From NCBI GenBank assembly GCA_020630735.1, contig JAHDIP010000030.1:1-38436 (forward strand): a stretch of 38,436 nucleotides of DNA. Direction: 5' to 3'. The position numbers were made by a program, and so were the translations under genes. A model generated the notes under the pieces. It worked only from the letters and a program-made list of their open reading frames with translations, did not search any database and was not told where the DNA came from. Positions 25,090 to 33,876 of the stretch are shown here, piece after piece. Within the stretch, counting starts at the first letter, position 1, and each line of letters starts with the position of its first letter. The stretch comes from Saprospiraceae bacterium (GTDB lineage: Bacteria > Bacteroidota > Bacteroidia > Chitinophagales > Saprospiraceae).

Positions 25090-26415
25090 CTAATTATTTG
25101 CACTTACTTCTTGTTTTTCTAAGTATTCCATTACCCATTTAGTAGTAACAGATTTAGGTCGCTCTAGTGGGAAACCTAAGGCTCTAGACCAACAAAGGGC
25201 AGATAAAACACCTAAGGCTCTAGATACACCAAATAGTACTGTATAGTAACTAAACTCTTTCATACCATAGTGTACTAAGATAGCGCCAGAGTGCGCATCT
25301 ACATTAGGCCAAGGATTTTTTACTTTACCTAGTCCTTGTAATATTGGAGGAATAACTTCAAAGCATTTCCAAACTACATCAATAATTTCAGATCCATGTA
25401 TATATTCTTGAGCAAAACGTTTTTGTTCGATAAAACGAGGATCAGGTTGACGTAATACTGCGTGACCATATCCAGGAATGACTTTACCTGCAGCTAAAGT
25501 ACTATTTACATAGTCTTTAATTTGATCTTTGGTAGGACGTCTTGTACCCAAGGTATCAAGCATTCTGAAGATCCACTTGATTACTTCCTGATTTGCTAGT
25601 CCGTGTAATGGACCTGCTAATGCATTCATACCACCTGCTAAAGAGAAATAGGAATCACTTAAGGTCGAACCAACAAGATGTGTAGCGTGAGCAGAAGCAT
25701 TTCCACCTTCGTGGTCAGCATGAATAGTAAGGTACAATCTCATCAGACTTTTGAAATCTTCGCCTTCCACACCAAGCATGTGAGCAAAGTTAGCACTCCA
25801 ATCTAAGGAGATATCTGGAGCAATATGTTTACCACCATGATAGGTACGTCTATATATGTAAGCTGCTACACGAGGAAGACGAGCTATAAGGTTCATAGTG
25901 TCTTCATAAGTAGCGTCCCAATATTCGCTTTTATTCATTCCCTCAGCATAGCGCCTTGCAAAAACACTTCCTGTTTGCATCGACACAATAGCTGTACTAA
26001 GTTGTGTCATAGGGTGTGTATCTACAGGAAGCGAGTCGAGTACTTTGAATGTATGCTCAGGTACGATACTACGACGTGTCCATTGATCAGTAACCCATTT
26101 TACTTGTTCAGGAGTTGGAATTTCGCCAATAAGCATCAACCAAAAAAGACCTTCAGGTAAAGGTTCTTTACCACCAGGCACTTTAGGCAATAAATCTCTT
26201 AGCTCAGGAATAGAGTAACCCCTAAATCGAATACCATCATTAGGGTCAAGTTGGGAAGTTTCCCAAACCATACTTTTTACACCACGCATACCACCAAAAA
26301 CTTGACGAAGAACAACTTCATCTACTTTGGTATCTCCACGTTCTTTTAGTAAACTTTTTATTTGGGCTTTAAGTGCTTGAGATTTTTCAGCAAATTTCTG
26401 TTTAAGAGGATCCAT
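25090..26415 (-). CDS. Citrate synthase, mitochondrial/eukaryotic-like type
   Basis: 441 aa. Catalytic residues His271 (GPLHGLANQ), His318 (PGYGHAVLR) and Asp373 (NVDAHSG) are present. The sequence follows mitochondrial citrate synthases rather than the bacterial GltA type: the N-terminal VFGGMRGVKSMVWETSQLDP region, HADHEGGNASAHATHLVG, KNPWPNVDAHSG and YYTVLFGVSRALGVLS, followed by WSRALGFPLERPKS, are all characteristic of that type. It condenses acetyl-CoA with oxaloacetate to start the TCA cycle. The enzyme is expected to be a dimer without the NADH-binding region of Gram-negative GltA (family inference). Single-gene unit with its own terminator. Confidence 0.95.
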   Translation of the reverse strand: MDPLKQKFAEKSQALKAQIKSLLKERGDTKVDEVVLRQVFGGMRGVKSMVWETSQLDPNDGIRFRGYSIPELRDLLPKVPGGKEPLPEGLFWLMLIGEIPTPEQVKWVTDQWTRRSIVPEHTFKVLDSLPVDTHPMTQLSTAIVSMQTGSVFARRYAEGMNKSEYWDATYEDTMNLIARLPRVAAYIYRRTYHGGKHIAPDISLDWSANFAHMLGVEGEDFKSLMRLYLTIHADHEGGNASAHATHLVGSTLSDSYFSLAGGMNALAGPLHGLANQEVIKWIFRMLDTLGTRRPTKDQIKDYVNSTLAAGKVIPGYGHAVLRQPDPRFIEQKRFAQEYIHGSEIIDVVWKCFEVIPPILQGLGKVKNPWPNVDAHSGAILVHYGMKEFSYYTVLFGVSRALGVLSALCWSRALGFPLERPKSVTTKWVMEYLEKQEVSANN

Positions 26416-26586
26416 TTATGCTTCTAATTATAAAGATTTGGAATTGAATATTAATTTGTTTTCAGGCTTGAGTAAGGTTGTGCAAAGTTAATAAAATTGG
26501 TTGGAATTTTTCAATGTATATTGAAGTAACAACGGTAAGAATATTAAAAGTGTTGCATATAACGTTCAGTAGATATAATAAAAATT

Positions 26587-26627
26587 AAAAACGGTTAAAG
26601 TCTTTTCTCGAGACTTTAACCGTTTTT
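26587..26627 (-). terminator. Terminator of the small secreted protein gene
   Basis: Arms 26587-26603 and 26611-26627 form a perfect 17-bp stem (AAAAACGGTTAAAGTCT) with a 7-nt loop and A/T runs at both ends, 12 bp past the stop codon at 26640. Confidence 0.88.
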
Positions 26628-26639
26628 ATTATCAAAAAA

Positions 26640-27002
26640 TTACTCTTTTTTCATTTTGTTAGCTGCTCTCTTTTTTCGTTCAGCAGCTTGATTGTTACGG
26701 TATAATCTCATTTGCTCTTTATTGAGTAAACGTCTTACCGAAGCATCTGTACCATAGTCAATCGCTTGTATCTTTTTAGCGTAGACATCTGGGTTAGATG
26801 TTTTTAGCGACTCAATTTCAGCAAGGTTACGATATTTTCTTTGCTGAATGACAAGCATTTGTTGAGACTGCTTAGCATCTAAGTTGAACATTTTTACTAA
26901 AAGCTGCGTATCTTCGCTTGCTGTACTTTTTGCACCAGCAGATTGAGCAAATGTGCTTAAAGCAAAACAAAGCATGAAAGCACTAAAAAGTAATTTTTTC
27001 AT
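26640..27002 (-). CDS. Small secreted helical protein
   Basis: 120 aa. A signal peptide ends at about STFAQ-S (residue 19-20). The mature protein is charged and probably all-helical: TQLLVKMFNLDAKQSQQMLVIQQ, then YRNLAEIESLK and LLNKEQMRLYRNNQ, ending in a strongly basic tail (RKKRAANKMKKE). The pattern of a helical pair with a LDAxQ..QM motif recalls Spy/CpxP-like periplasmic proteins and DUF4890-type Bacteroidota proteins, but I cannot confirm membership. Start is the ATG at 27002. It stands alone with a terminator. Confidence 0.72.
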   Translation of the reverse strand: MKKLLFSAFMLCFALSTFAQSAGAKSTASEDTQLLVKMFNLDAKQSQQMLVIQQRKYRNLAEIESLKTSNPDVYAKKIQAIDYGTDASVRRLLNKEQMRLYRNNQAAERKKRAANKMKKE

Positions 27003-27169
27003 TGAGATATTATTTTTGATAAAAATTTTTAAGTTATGTTGTTGTTGATAGAAAGCTAAGTTACAATTTTATAACATATATTGTTTCTTTAAATAGTCTT
27101 TTTTGCCAAAAACCACATAAAATGACAGCTATTTACCTTTTTTATGAACAATTTTAAAACCCAAACTAA

Positions 27170-27757
27170 ATGCTAATCATACAGGATAAATTGATAAGTG
27201 ATGATGTTGTAGAAGAACAGTTTCTTTGCAATCTTTCTGCTTGTAAAGGCGCTTGTTGTTGGGAAGGCGATTCTGGTGCTCCTTTAGAAAAGGCTGAATT
27301 GGATATGCTTGATCAAATTTATGAAGATGTAAAACCCTTCTTAAGCGAAGAAAGTCGTAGGGTTTTGGAAGAAAAAGGGAAGTATACTTATTACAAAAAG
27401 CCTGGAGAATATGGAACTCCGCTTCTCGATAATGCAGCTTGTGCCTATATGACTTACTCTGATGATGGTATAGCACAATGTGGCATCGAGCAAGCTTATA
27501 AGGCTGGTCATACTGATTTTAAGAAACCGATATCTTGCCATTTGTATCCTATAAGAGTAACAGAAAATAAGGCAAATGGTTTTGAAGCTATAAATTATGA
27601 TCGCTGGGACATTTGTTCGGCAGCTTGTACCTTGGGTAAAGAAGAACAGCTTCCTGTTTATCAATTTTTAAAAGAAGCTCTAATCCGAAAATATGGAGCG
27701 GCTTTTTATGAAGAATTAGATCATGCTGCCCAATACATGAAAGATAAGGATGAATGA
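27170..27757 (+). CDS. DUF3109 family cysteine-rich protein
   Basis: 195 aa. Conserved cysteine clusters: CNLSACKGACCWEGDSGAPL (20-39), CAYM and QCGIEQAYKAG in the middle, and CHLYPIR and DICSAAC toward the end. This arrangement is that of DUF3109, a Bacteroidota relative of the YkgJ Fe/Zn-chelating proteins; metal binding is inferred from the cysteines. No signal peptide, so cytoplasmic. Start is the ATG at 27170. Downstream a hairpin (27830-27858, AAAGG/CCTTT plus CTTTG/CAAAG arms) lacks a strong T-run. Confidence 0.88.
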   Translation: MLIIQDKLISDDVVEEQFLCNLSACKGACCWEGDSGAPLEKAELDMLDQIYEDVKPFLSEESRRVLEEKGKYTYYKKPGEYGTPLLDNAACAYMTYSDDGIAQCGIEQAYKAGHTDFKKPISCHLYPIRVTENKANGFEAINYDRWDICSAACTLGKEEQLPVYQFLKEALIRKYGAAFYEELDHAAQYMKDKDE

Positions 27758-27888
27758 AGCTAGTTGCCCAAGCATTTTTTGTATAATAACATCCTTTAAC
27801 GTATAATTCTACTCTTTTTCAGTGAAAAGAAAGGTCTTTGAACTGTTACAAAGCCTTTAAAAACTTTGATTTTAACGGTTAAACCTGT

Positions 27889-27896
27889 TACCTTTG
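27889..27896 (+). promoter_or_regulatory. -7 element of the PpiD-like gene
   Basis: TACCTTTG matches TAnnTTTG. It lies 141 bp upstream of the start codon, leaving a long AT-rich leader that contains a TTTTCTCA/TGAGAAAA hairpin (27903-27910 with 27925-27932). No clear TTG -33 element at standard spacing. Confidence 0.5.
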
Positions 27897-28036
27897 CAAA
27901 GCTTTTCTCAAAATAAAAAAAAAATGAGAAAAAAAATCCTTTTTGATTTTCTTTTGTTAAAACGTAACAAAAAGGCAGTCAATTAGTTATATAATAAATT
28001 ATCATTAATTAACAAAAATTAAAATACCATAATAAA

Positions 28037-30160
28037 ATGGCTCTGATAGGACAAATACGGAAAAATAGTTGGATAATGATCGTTTTGGTGGGCTTAGGAT
28101 TGTTTGGATTCATCGTAATGGATATGTTTTCTGGTCAGCAAAGTGTATTTGGGTCTGGTCAAAACACGATGGGAAGCATCAATGGACGTAAATTAGACTA
28201 TAACGAATTTAGCAGAGCAGAGCAGGCTTTGTATAGTAATTCAGGAGGTGACGTTTTTGGTCGTCGTAATGCTTTATGGAACTATTTCGTCGAAGAATCT
28301 ATCGTAAAGGATGAGGCAAAAGCTTTGGGTTTAGGTGTAAGCAGAGATGAATTGCTTGACTTAGAATTTGGTGCTGATAACAAAGTTAGTCCAATTATTA
28401 GACAACGCTTTGCAGATCCTAATAACCCTAGGGTTATAGATCGGAATAGTTTGAATCAAATTAAACAAGCTATTGAAACTGATCAGATCAATCCTCAGTA
28501 TCGTTCTTTTTGGGCACACCAAGAAAAAGAAATCATTAAGGATAGATTGCAGTCTAAATTGAATGGTCTTGTACAACAAGGTATGTATACGCCTACTTGG
28601 ATGGCTGAATTGGCTAGTAATGACCAAAACCAAAAAGTAGAGTTTGCTTATGTAAAGGTGCCTTTTGATGAGATTGATGATGGTAATGTTGAATTAACAG
28701 ATGCTGACTATCAAAATTACTTGACAGAAAATGCAGGTCTGTATAAGCAAGATGAAGAAACTAGAAAAGTTGGTTATGTTTCTTTTGATGTATTGCCTAC
28801 GCAATCGGATTCTGCGAATTTAAGAAAAACGATTTCAGATTTAATTCCTAAATTTAAAAGCTCAACTGACGAAGCTGTTTTTGCAGAAAACAATTATGGC
28901 TCATACGATGCTGCTTATGTAAAAAAAGACGGCTTGAGTCCTGCTATTGCTGATGAATTATTCAATGCTGAAGTTGGTACTGTTGTAGGTCCTTATTTGG
29001 ATGGTAATGCGTATAATGCAGTAAAGCTAATAGATAGAATGACAGTTGCAGATTCTGTACGATCTAGACATATCCTAATCAGATCGGCTGGTGATCCTAT
29101 TAGTTTAGCACAAGCTCAAAAGACAATAGATAGTCTCAAAACTTTAATCGATGCAGGTACACATCGTTTTGATTCTCTAGCGGTTAAATTTAGCCAAGAT
29201 GCTTCCAATGCTTCTAAAGGTGGTGATTTGGGAAGTGCGACTCCAGGGATGATGGTGAAGCCATTCAATGACTTAATTTTTTATGATGCTGAGCCAGGAA
29301 AAGTTTACTCTGTTACAACTCGTTTTGGTGTTCACTTGGTTGAGGTCTTAAAGCGTAAGTATATTAAAAACGAGGAAGGTGTAAAAGTAGCCTATGTTCG
29401 TCAATCTATTATTCCTAGCGAAGACACAAGAAAGAATAAGTATAATGAAGTAATGGAGATTTTAGGAAATAATCGTGGAATAGAAGCTTTAACTAAAGTA
29501 GTAAACGATAGTCCTGATTTGGAAATGGAAGAAGGACCATTAGTGAAAGCTAATGACTTTAATTTTGGTGAATTAGGAAGTGGCCAGCCATCACGTGACA
29601 TTATAAAGTGGGCATTTACAGCTGATAAAGGAGATGTCTCTCCAACTATTTATACTTATCAAGATCCTGTAGAATTGTACGAAAACAAATACGTGATAGC
29701 TACACTACAAGCTATCCAACCTGCAGGTATGCCAACGGTTGCTAATCTTAAATCTGAGATAGAAGCTTTAGTTAGAAATCAAAAGAAAGGAGAATTTTTA
29801 GCGGGTAAAATTGGTGGTCAACAATTAGATGGTATTGCAAATTCATATAGTTCTGAAGTTGACACAGCTCGTAATGTAAACTTTTCATCTTCTTACTTAC
29901 AAGGATTAGGTAATGAGCCGAAGGTAATTGCTTCAGCATTTAACCTTCCTCTTAATAGTGTGTCTAAACCTATTACAGGAAATAATGGTGTATATGTATT
30001 GAAAGTATACAACAAACCAGCAGCAGCAACAACAGCGGCAAATATTCCAGCAATTCGCCGTTCTACTTCTGCTACAGCAAAAGGATATGTAGCTTCTCAG
30101 CTCATTCAATCTATGAAGAAGAATGTTGACATTACAGATAATCGTTCAAAGTTCTATTAA
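28037..30160 (+). CDS. Membrane-anchored peptidyl-prolyl isomerase, PpiD/SurA type
   Basis: 707 aa. Short cytoplasmic N-terminus (MALIGQIRKNSW), one membrane anchor (about 13-33), then a SurA_N-like chaperone region (about 45-200, GSINGRKLDYNEF...). A parvulin domain follows at about 343-440 with RSRHILIR, FSQDASNASKGGDLG, and a C-terminal region including another degenerate isomerase-like segment. It should be anchored in the inner membrane with the bulk in the periplasm and help exported proteins fold. Length and order match the roughly 700-aa PpiD-like proteins of Bacteroidota. It has its own promoter element and a strong terminator. Confidence 0.9.
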   Translation: MALIGQIRKNSWIMIVLVGLGLFGFIVMDMFSGQQSVFGSGQNTMGSINGRKLDYNEFSRAEQALYSNSGGDVFGRRNALWNYFVEESIVKDEAKALGLGVSRDELLDLEFGADNKVSPIIRQRFADPNNPRVIDRNSLNQIKQAIETDQINPQYRSFWAHQEKEIIKDRLQSKLNGLVQQGMYTPTWMAELASNDQNQKVEFAYVKVPFDEIDDGNVELTDADYQNYLTENAGLYKQDEETRKVGYVSFDVLPTQSDSANLRKTISDLIPKFKSSTDEAVFAENNYGSYDAAYVKKDGLSPAIADELFNAEVGTVVGPYLDGNAYNAVKLIDRMTVADSVRSRHILIRSAGDPISLAQAQKTIDSLKTLIDAGTHRFDSLAVKFSQDASNASKGGDLGSATPGMMVKPFNDLIFYDAEPGKVYSVTTRFGVHLVEVLKRKYIKNEEGVKVAYVRQSIIPSEDTRKNKYNEVMEILGNNRGIEALTKVVNDSPDLEMEEGPLVKANDFNFGELGSGQPSRDIIKWAFTADKGDVSPTIYTYQDPVELYENKYVIATLQAIQPAGMPTVANLKSEIEALVRNQKKGEFLAGKIGGQQLDGIANSYSSEVDTARNVNFSSSYLQGLGNEPKVIASAFNLPLNSVSKPITGNNGVYVLKVYNKPAAATTAANIPAIRRSTSATAKGYVASQLIQSMKKNVDITDNRSKFY

Positions 30161-30182
30161 AAATATACGCTTTTGTAAATAA

Positions 30183-30218
30183 AGAAAGGCTCACTTCATA
30201 AAAGAAGTGAGCCTTTCT
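30183..30218 (+). terminator. Terminator of the PpiD-like gene
   Basis: Arms 30183-30197 and 30204-30218 (AGAAAGGCTCACTTC and complement) form a perfect 15-bp stem with a 6-nt loop, 22 bp past the stop codon. The T-run after the stem is short, but the stem is GC-containing and strong. Confidence 0.8.
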
Positions 30219-30244
30219 CATTGGTTTCCTTTAAATAAAAAACG

Positions 30245-31093
30245 ATGCACAGGAAATTAGAACAAAATATAGAGAACCTTCTAGAAAATGGATATACGTT
30301 TTCGACAGGAGATTATATCAGCGAAGGATTTGATTTGTTTAAGCGGAATGCTGGACTTTTTATTGGTTTTATGATTTTGAGTTTTTTTCTTTCACTTATT
30401 GCAGGAGCAATTCCTAAAATCGGAGTTTTCCTAAATTCATTAGTCATTTCACCAATACTTGCAGTAGGGTATTTTATTGTGGCTGATAAAATCAAGAGAA
30501 ATCGGGACTATGATTTTGGTACCTTTTTCGAAGGCTTCCAACATGCACTGCCTCTAATTTTAGCAACAATTATAATGACGATCATTTTCATTATTGCCTT
30601 TTCCCCTAGTTTATATAGTTTATACAATTCAGGGATTTTTGATTTTTATACGGCCATTTTAGAGAATCCACTTGATATACCAGATTTTGATCCCATCTTT
30701 TCTTCCAATGCACTTACAGTATTAGTGCTCAATAGTCTGATCATTTGGTTTTTAATCGTTTGTTATACTTGGACTACACACTTTATCGTTTTTTACGGAT
30801 TAGATCCTTGGTCAGCGATGGAGGCCAGTCGTAAAATTATAATGAAAAGATGGTTTGCTGTATTTGGTTTGTATCTTGCCTTTTTCGGAATCTTTTTAAT
30901 AGGAATGTTAATAAGTTCATTAACCGCAGTTATGGCTCCTTTATTAGGTGTTTTTGTTTTAATTATAATGATGCTTGGAATACTTTTTGTCGGGCTTCCA
31001 ACAATATATTGTAGTATCTATGCTGCTTTTGCAGATGTGATTGGCTTTTTGGATGACGATGAAACGGATATATACGATCACTTTGTCAAATAA
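30245..31093 (+). CDS. Polytopic membrane protein of unknown function
   Basis: 282 aa with about six membrane segments (near 37-57, 62-80, 102-122, 158-180, 203-232, 236-262). The soluble N-terminus contains NGYTFSTGDYISEGFDLFKRNAGLFIGFM, a pattern seen in DUF4013/DUF975-like and glycerophosphodiester phosphodiesterase membrane-domain proteins. The tail is acidic (FLDDDETDIYDHFVK). No catalytic motif is visible. Starts 27 bp after the terminator of the previous gene, so it needs readthrough or its own promoter. Confidence 0.75.
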   Translation: MHRKLEQNIENLLENGYTFSTGDYISEGFDLFKRNAGLFIGFMILSFFLSLIAGAIPKIGVFLNSLVISPILAVGYFIVADKIKRNRDYDFGTFFEGFQHALPLILATIIMTIIFIIAFSPSLYSLYNSGIFDFYTAILENPLDIPDFDPIFSSNALTVLVLNSLIIWFLIVCYTWTTHFIVFYGLDPWSAMEASRKIIMKRWFAVFGLYLAFFGIFLIGMLISSLTAVMAPLLGVFVLIIMMLGILFVGLPTIYCSIYAAFADVIGFLDDDETDIYDHFVK

Positions 31094-31231
31094 CAACATA
31101 CATTCATGGGCAGGTTGTGCAATTCAATTATGAAAATGCTAAAGAATTAAAAAAATAATAATTTTAATCGAAAAAACACATTAATTCTAATAACAATAGT
31201 AGTTTGACTATGAAAACACATTAAAAATTAT

Positions 31232-31239
31232 TATTTTTG
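31232..31239 (+). promoter_or_regulatory. -7 element upstream of UDP-glucose dehydrogenase
   Basis: TATTTTTG matches TAnnTTTG and lies 150 bp before the start codon. A TTTG at 31203-31206 is 25 bp away, slightly too far for a canonical -33. The 296-bp gap 31094-31389 holds no gene that I can see. Confidence 0.45.
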
Positions 31240-31389
31240 TATCTCCGTTTAATTATTCTCTTGTCTCAAAAACCTACCCAACTCTAACTGACCAATTTGG
31301 CATGAGATTAGCTAATAAATATATTACATATTAGCTTAATGCTTATATATTATTTGTTTGCAGTTTTTATTCATTAAAATTATTATTAA

Positions 31390-32721
31390 ATGAAGTTAGC
31401 AATTGTAGGAACCGGTTATGTCGGCCTAGTATCAGGAACTTGTTTTGCTGAAACAGGTAATGACGTCGTATGCGTAGATATAGATGCAAAGAAAGTGGAG
31501 AGAATGCGTAATGGCGAAGTACCTATTTTTGAACCAGGCTTAGAGCTTTTATTTGAGCGGAATACAAAACAAGGTAGATTAACATTTACAACAGATTTAG
31601 CGAGTGCAATTAAAGATGCAGAAATTATTTTCTTAGCATTACCAACTCCTCCAGGAGAAGATGGATCAGCAGATTTATCTTATGTATTAGGTGTTGCAGA
31701 CCAACTCTCTTTATTTATTGATGATTATAAAGTAATCGTTGATAAAAGTACTGTACCTGTAGGTACTGCTGAAAGAGTACATGCAGCATTAGCAAAGAAT
31801 CTTAGCGAAGATCTTTTTGACGTAGTTTCAAATCCAGAATTTTTACGTGAAGGTGTAGCTGTAGACGATTTCTTGAAGCCTGATCGTGTAGTTATTGGTA
31901 CTAGTTCTGAAAGAGCTCGTAACACCATGAAAGCACTTTACGAACCTTTCGTACGTCAAGGTAATCCTATTATCTTTATGGATGAGCGTTCTGCTGAAAT
32001 GACAAAATATGCAGCTAACTCGTATTTAGCTACTCGTATTTCTTTTATGAATGAAATTGCTAACCTTTGTGAACGTGCAGGTGCCAATGTAGATATGGTA
32101 CGTAAAGGTATGGGAAGTGATAACCGTATCGGTAAGCGTTTCTTATTCCCAGGTGTTGGTTATGGTGGTAGCTGCTTCCCTAAAGATGTACAAGCTTTAG
32201 CAAAAACAGCTTCTCAACATGAATATGATTTCAAAATATTGAAGTCTGTAATGGAAGTTAATCGTTTACAGAAAAGTATCCTTTCTGAAAAAATTATTAA
32301 ATTCTTTAATGGTGATGTTAAAGGTAAAACGATCGCAATGTGGGGCCTTGCCTTCAAACCTAATACAGATGATATTCGTGAAGCACCAGCATTATACATT
32401 ATAGAAGATTTACTTAAAGCTGGCGCAAAGGTTCAAACATTCGATCCTGAAGGTATGGACAATGTGCGTGAAATCTATGGAGATAAAATCACTTATGCTT
32501 CTAACCAATATGAGGCATTAGAAAATGCTGATGTATTGGCTATCATTACAGAGTGGAGTGTGTTTAGAACACCTGACTTCTCTAAAATTGCTTCTTCATT
32601 AAGCCAAAAAGCAGTATTCGATGGTCGTAACCTTTACGATGTAGAGCAAATGAAAGACAAAGGTATTCACTACGAATCTATAGGTAGAATGCCTATCGTT
32701 TATAAAAATTCTTTAGCTTAG
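31390..32721 (+). CDS. ugd: UDP-glucose 6-dehydrogenase
   Basis: 443 aa. NAD-binding motif AIVGTGYVGLVSGTCFAETG at the N-terminus, substrate and cofactor segments LALPTPPGEDGSADLSYV, DKSTVPVGTAERV and SNPEFLREGVAVDDFLKPDRVV, catalytic Cys262 in GYGGSCFPKDVQAL, and the C-terminal UDP-binding domain (GLAFKPNTDDIREAPAL). It oxidises UDP-glucose to UDP-glucuronate for exopolysaccharide or capsule. UDP-N-acetylhexosamine dehydrogenases are related, but the length and motifs favour UDP-glucose. No polysaccharide cluster surrounds it. Confidence 0.92.
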   Translation: MKLAIVGTGYVGLVSGTCFAETGNDVVCVDIDAKKVERMRNGEVPIFEPGLELLFERNTKQGRLTFTTDLASAIKDAEIIFLALPTPPGEDGSADLSYVLGVADQLSLFIDDYKVIVDKSTVPVGTAERVHAALAKNLSEDLFDVVSNPEFLREGVAVDDFLKPDRVVIGTSSERARNTMKALYEPFVRQGNPIIFMDERSAEMTKYAANSYLATRISFMNEIANLCERAGANVDMVRKGMGSDNRIGKRFLFPGVGYGGSCFPKDVQALAKTASQHEYDFKILKSVMEVNRLQKSILSEKIIKFFNGDVKGKTIAMWGLAFKPNTDDIREAPALYIIEDLLKAGAKVQTFDPEGMDNVREIYGDKITYASNQYEALENADVLAIITEWSVFRTPDFSKIASSLSQKAVFDGRNLYDVEQMKDKGIHYESIGRMPIVYKNSLA

Positions 32722-32751
32722 TAACGGTCAAATAATAACTTCCCGATTTGT

Positions 32752-32849
32752 GGCTGGTATTTTAGAGTTAATATTTCGTCGAAAATACTCGTGATAGCTG
32801 GGCTATCACTGCGTTTTTCTCCTTATCTAAACTCAAAAATTCTATAGCC
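32752..32849 (+). other. Structured sequence downstream of ugd
   Basis: A foldable block between ugd and its likely terminator. An outer stem pairs 32752-32755 with 32846-32849 and, after an interior loop, 32759-32769 with 32830-32840 (10 of 11 positions). Inside is a strong 8-bp hairpin GTGATAGC-TGG-GCTATCAC (32791-32809). A 14-nt palindrome TTCTCTTAAGAGAA follows at 32916-32929. It could be a structured 3' UTR, a small RNA or an old repeat. No ORF. Confidence 0.4.
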
Positions 32850-32934
32850 AAAATGCGGAACTTATTTTTTACCCGTTACTTAAGAAGACAAATATCCTAT
32901 AGCTAAAAAATATACTTCTCTTAAGAGAATGCTT

Positions 32935-32977
32935 AGCAAGTTTGATGGTCAACTGATTATCAAACTTGCTTTTTTTT
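32935..32977 (+). terminator. Terminator about 215 bp after ugd
   Basis: Arms 32935-32946 (AGCAAGTTTGAT) and 32959-32970 form a perfect 12-bp stem with a 12-nt loop followed by seven or more Ts. It would end the ugd transcript, giving a long 3' UTR, or an independent small RNA. Confidence 0.85.
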
Positions 32978-33060
32978 GTCCAGTTTGAAACACCTATAAT
33001 TATTTTTTTACGAGTTGTTTGTTTTATTTAGTTGTTCTATACATCTTTACAGTAGTAAAC

Positions 33061-33135
33061 TATACCTACGGTTATTCGACTTTCTGATCAGCTTTAATTG
33101 ATTGGTAATCCGAAAATCATTTTGGTGTCTGTATA
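33061..33135 (+). repeat. Intergenic repeat, copy E (forward, internally deleted)
   Basis: 75 bp. Starts TATACCTAC and ends TTTTGGTGTCTGTATA; the right part, GCTTTAATTGATTGGTAATCC, follows copies B and A closely. About 30 bp of the centre is missing, but both ends are kept. Lies between the ugd terminator and the MORN-repeat lipoprotein gene. Confidence 0.8.
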
Positions 33136-33213
33136 TTTCACTCATTCTTAACATATTTAGATCAATATAATTAGGACATAAGTTTAAACGTTATAAAATC
33201 AAAACGAAAAAAA

Positions 33214-33843
33214 ATGACTAGACTAAGCTTCTTTTTTGTTTTACTAATTTTTAGCAGTTGCAAGAATAATTTGGAGACTGTTGAAAATAAAGATGATCAA
33301 GGAAATCTTATAGAGCGGTATACAAGAGATAAAGAGGATTTTTCGAAAATGGGACTGTATACTCGTTTTTTTAAAAATGGTCAAAAAGCAGAAGAGGCAA
33401 ACTATCAAAAAGATACTTTACATGGTGACCGTAAAATGTACTACGAAAATGGTCAAGTAGAAATTCATGAATTGTATCAAAATGGTCTTTTTGAAGGTGC
33501 ATACAAAACCTATTATGAAAGTGGTCAGTTGGCACAAGAGGGAAATTATATAAACAATCAGATGCAAGGGGAATGGAAACGCTACTATAAATCTGGTCAA
33601 TTGATGGAAGTAGCTACCTTTAAAGATAATGAAGAAAATGGTGCGTTTAAAGAATATCATGAAAACGGAAACCAAAAAGCAGAAGGGGAATACCTAAATG
33701 GAGATAATGAGCATGGTCTACTCAAGCTTTATAGTGAATCAGGAGAGTTGGAAAAGAAAATGCAATGTAAGAATGGGATTTGCCGAACGATTTGGACGAA
33801 AGAAGGGGGCGACCAAGAGATGCAAGAATCTATAAAATTATAA
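33214..33843 (+). CDS. MORN-repeat (YwqK-like) lipoprotein
   Basis: 209 aa. Lipoprotein signal LLIFSSC (Cys16), then about six tandem MORN_2-type repeats of 20-24 residues with the core Y-x-x-(N/S)-G-(Q/N), for example YYENGQVEIHELY, YYESGQLAQEGNY, YYKSGQLMEVATF and YHENGNQKAEGEY. Such repeats make an extended beta structure for protein or lipid contact. Bacillus YwqK-family antitoxins share the repeat, but the lipoprotein signal makes an antitoxin role unlikely here. It ends 33 bp before porQ and is probably cotranscribed with it, so an envelope or T9SS-related role is possible (inference). Confidence 0.85.
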   Translation: MTRLSFFFVLLIFSSCKNNLETVENKDDQGNLIERYTRDKEDFSKMGLYTRFFKNGQKAEEANYQKDTLHGDRKMYYENGQVEIHELYQNGLFEGAYKTYYESGQLAQEGNYINNQMQGEWKRYYKSGQLMEVATFKDNEENGAFKEYHENGNQKAEGEYLNGDNEHGLLKLYSESGELEKKMQCKNGICRTIWTKEGGDQEMQESIKL

Positions 33844-33876
33844 GGCCTATTTTAAGAACTACTTAGAACATAATAA

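Noticed and set aside
16538-32929. The two CTTAAG-centred palindromes (16538-16551 and 32916-32929) as sites of one regulator
   Set aside because: Only the central six bases agree, and the second lies downstream of a gene; the shared core is likely chance.
8611-33135. Dispersed repeats as a CRISPR array
   Set aside because: Copies are kilobases apart, in both orientations and variable in length; there are no regular spacers and no cas genes.
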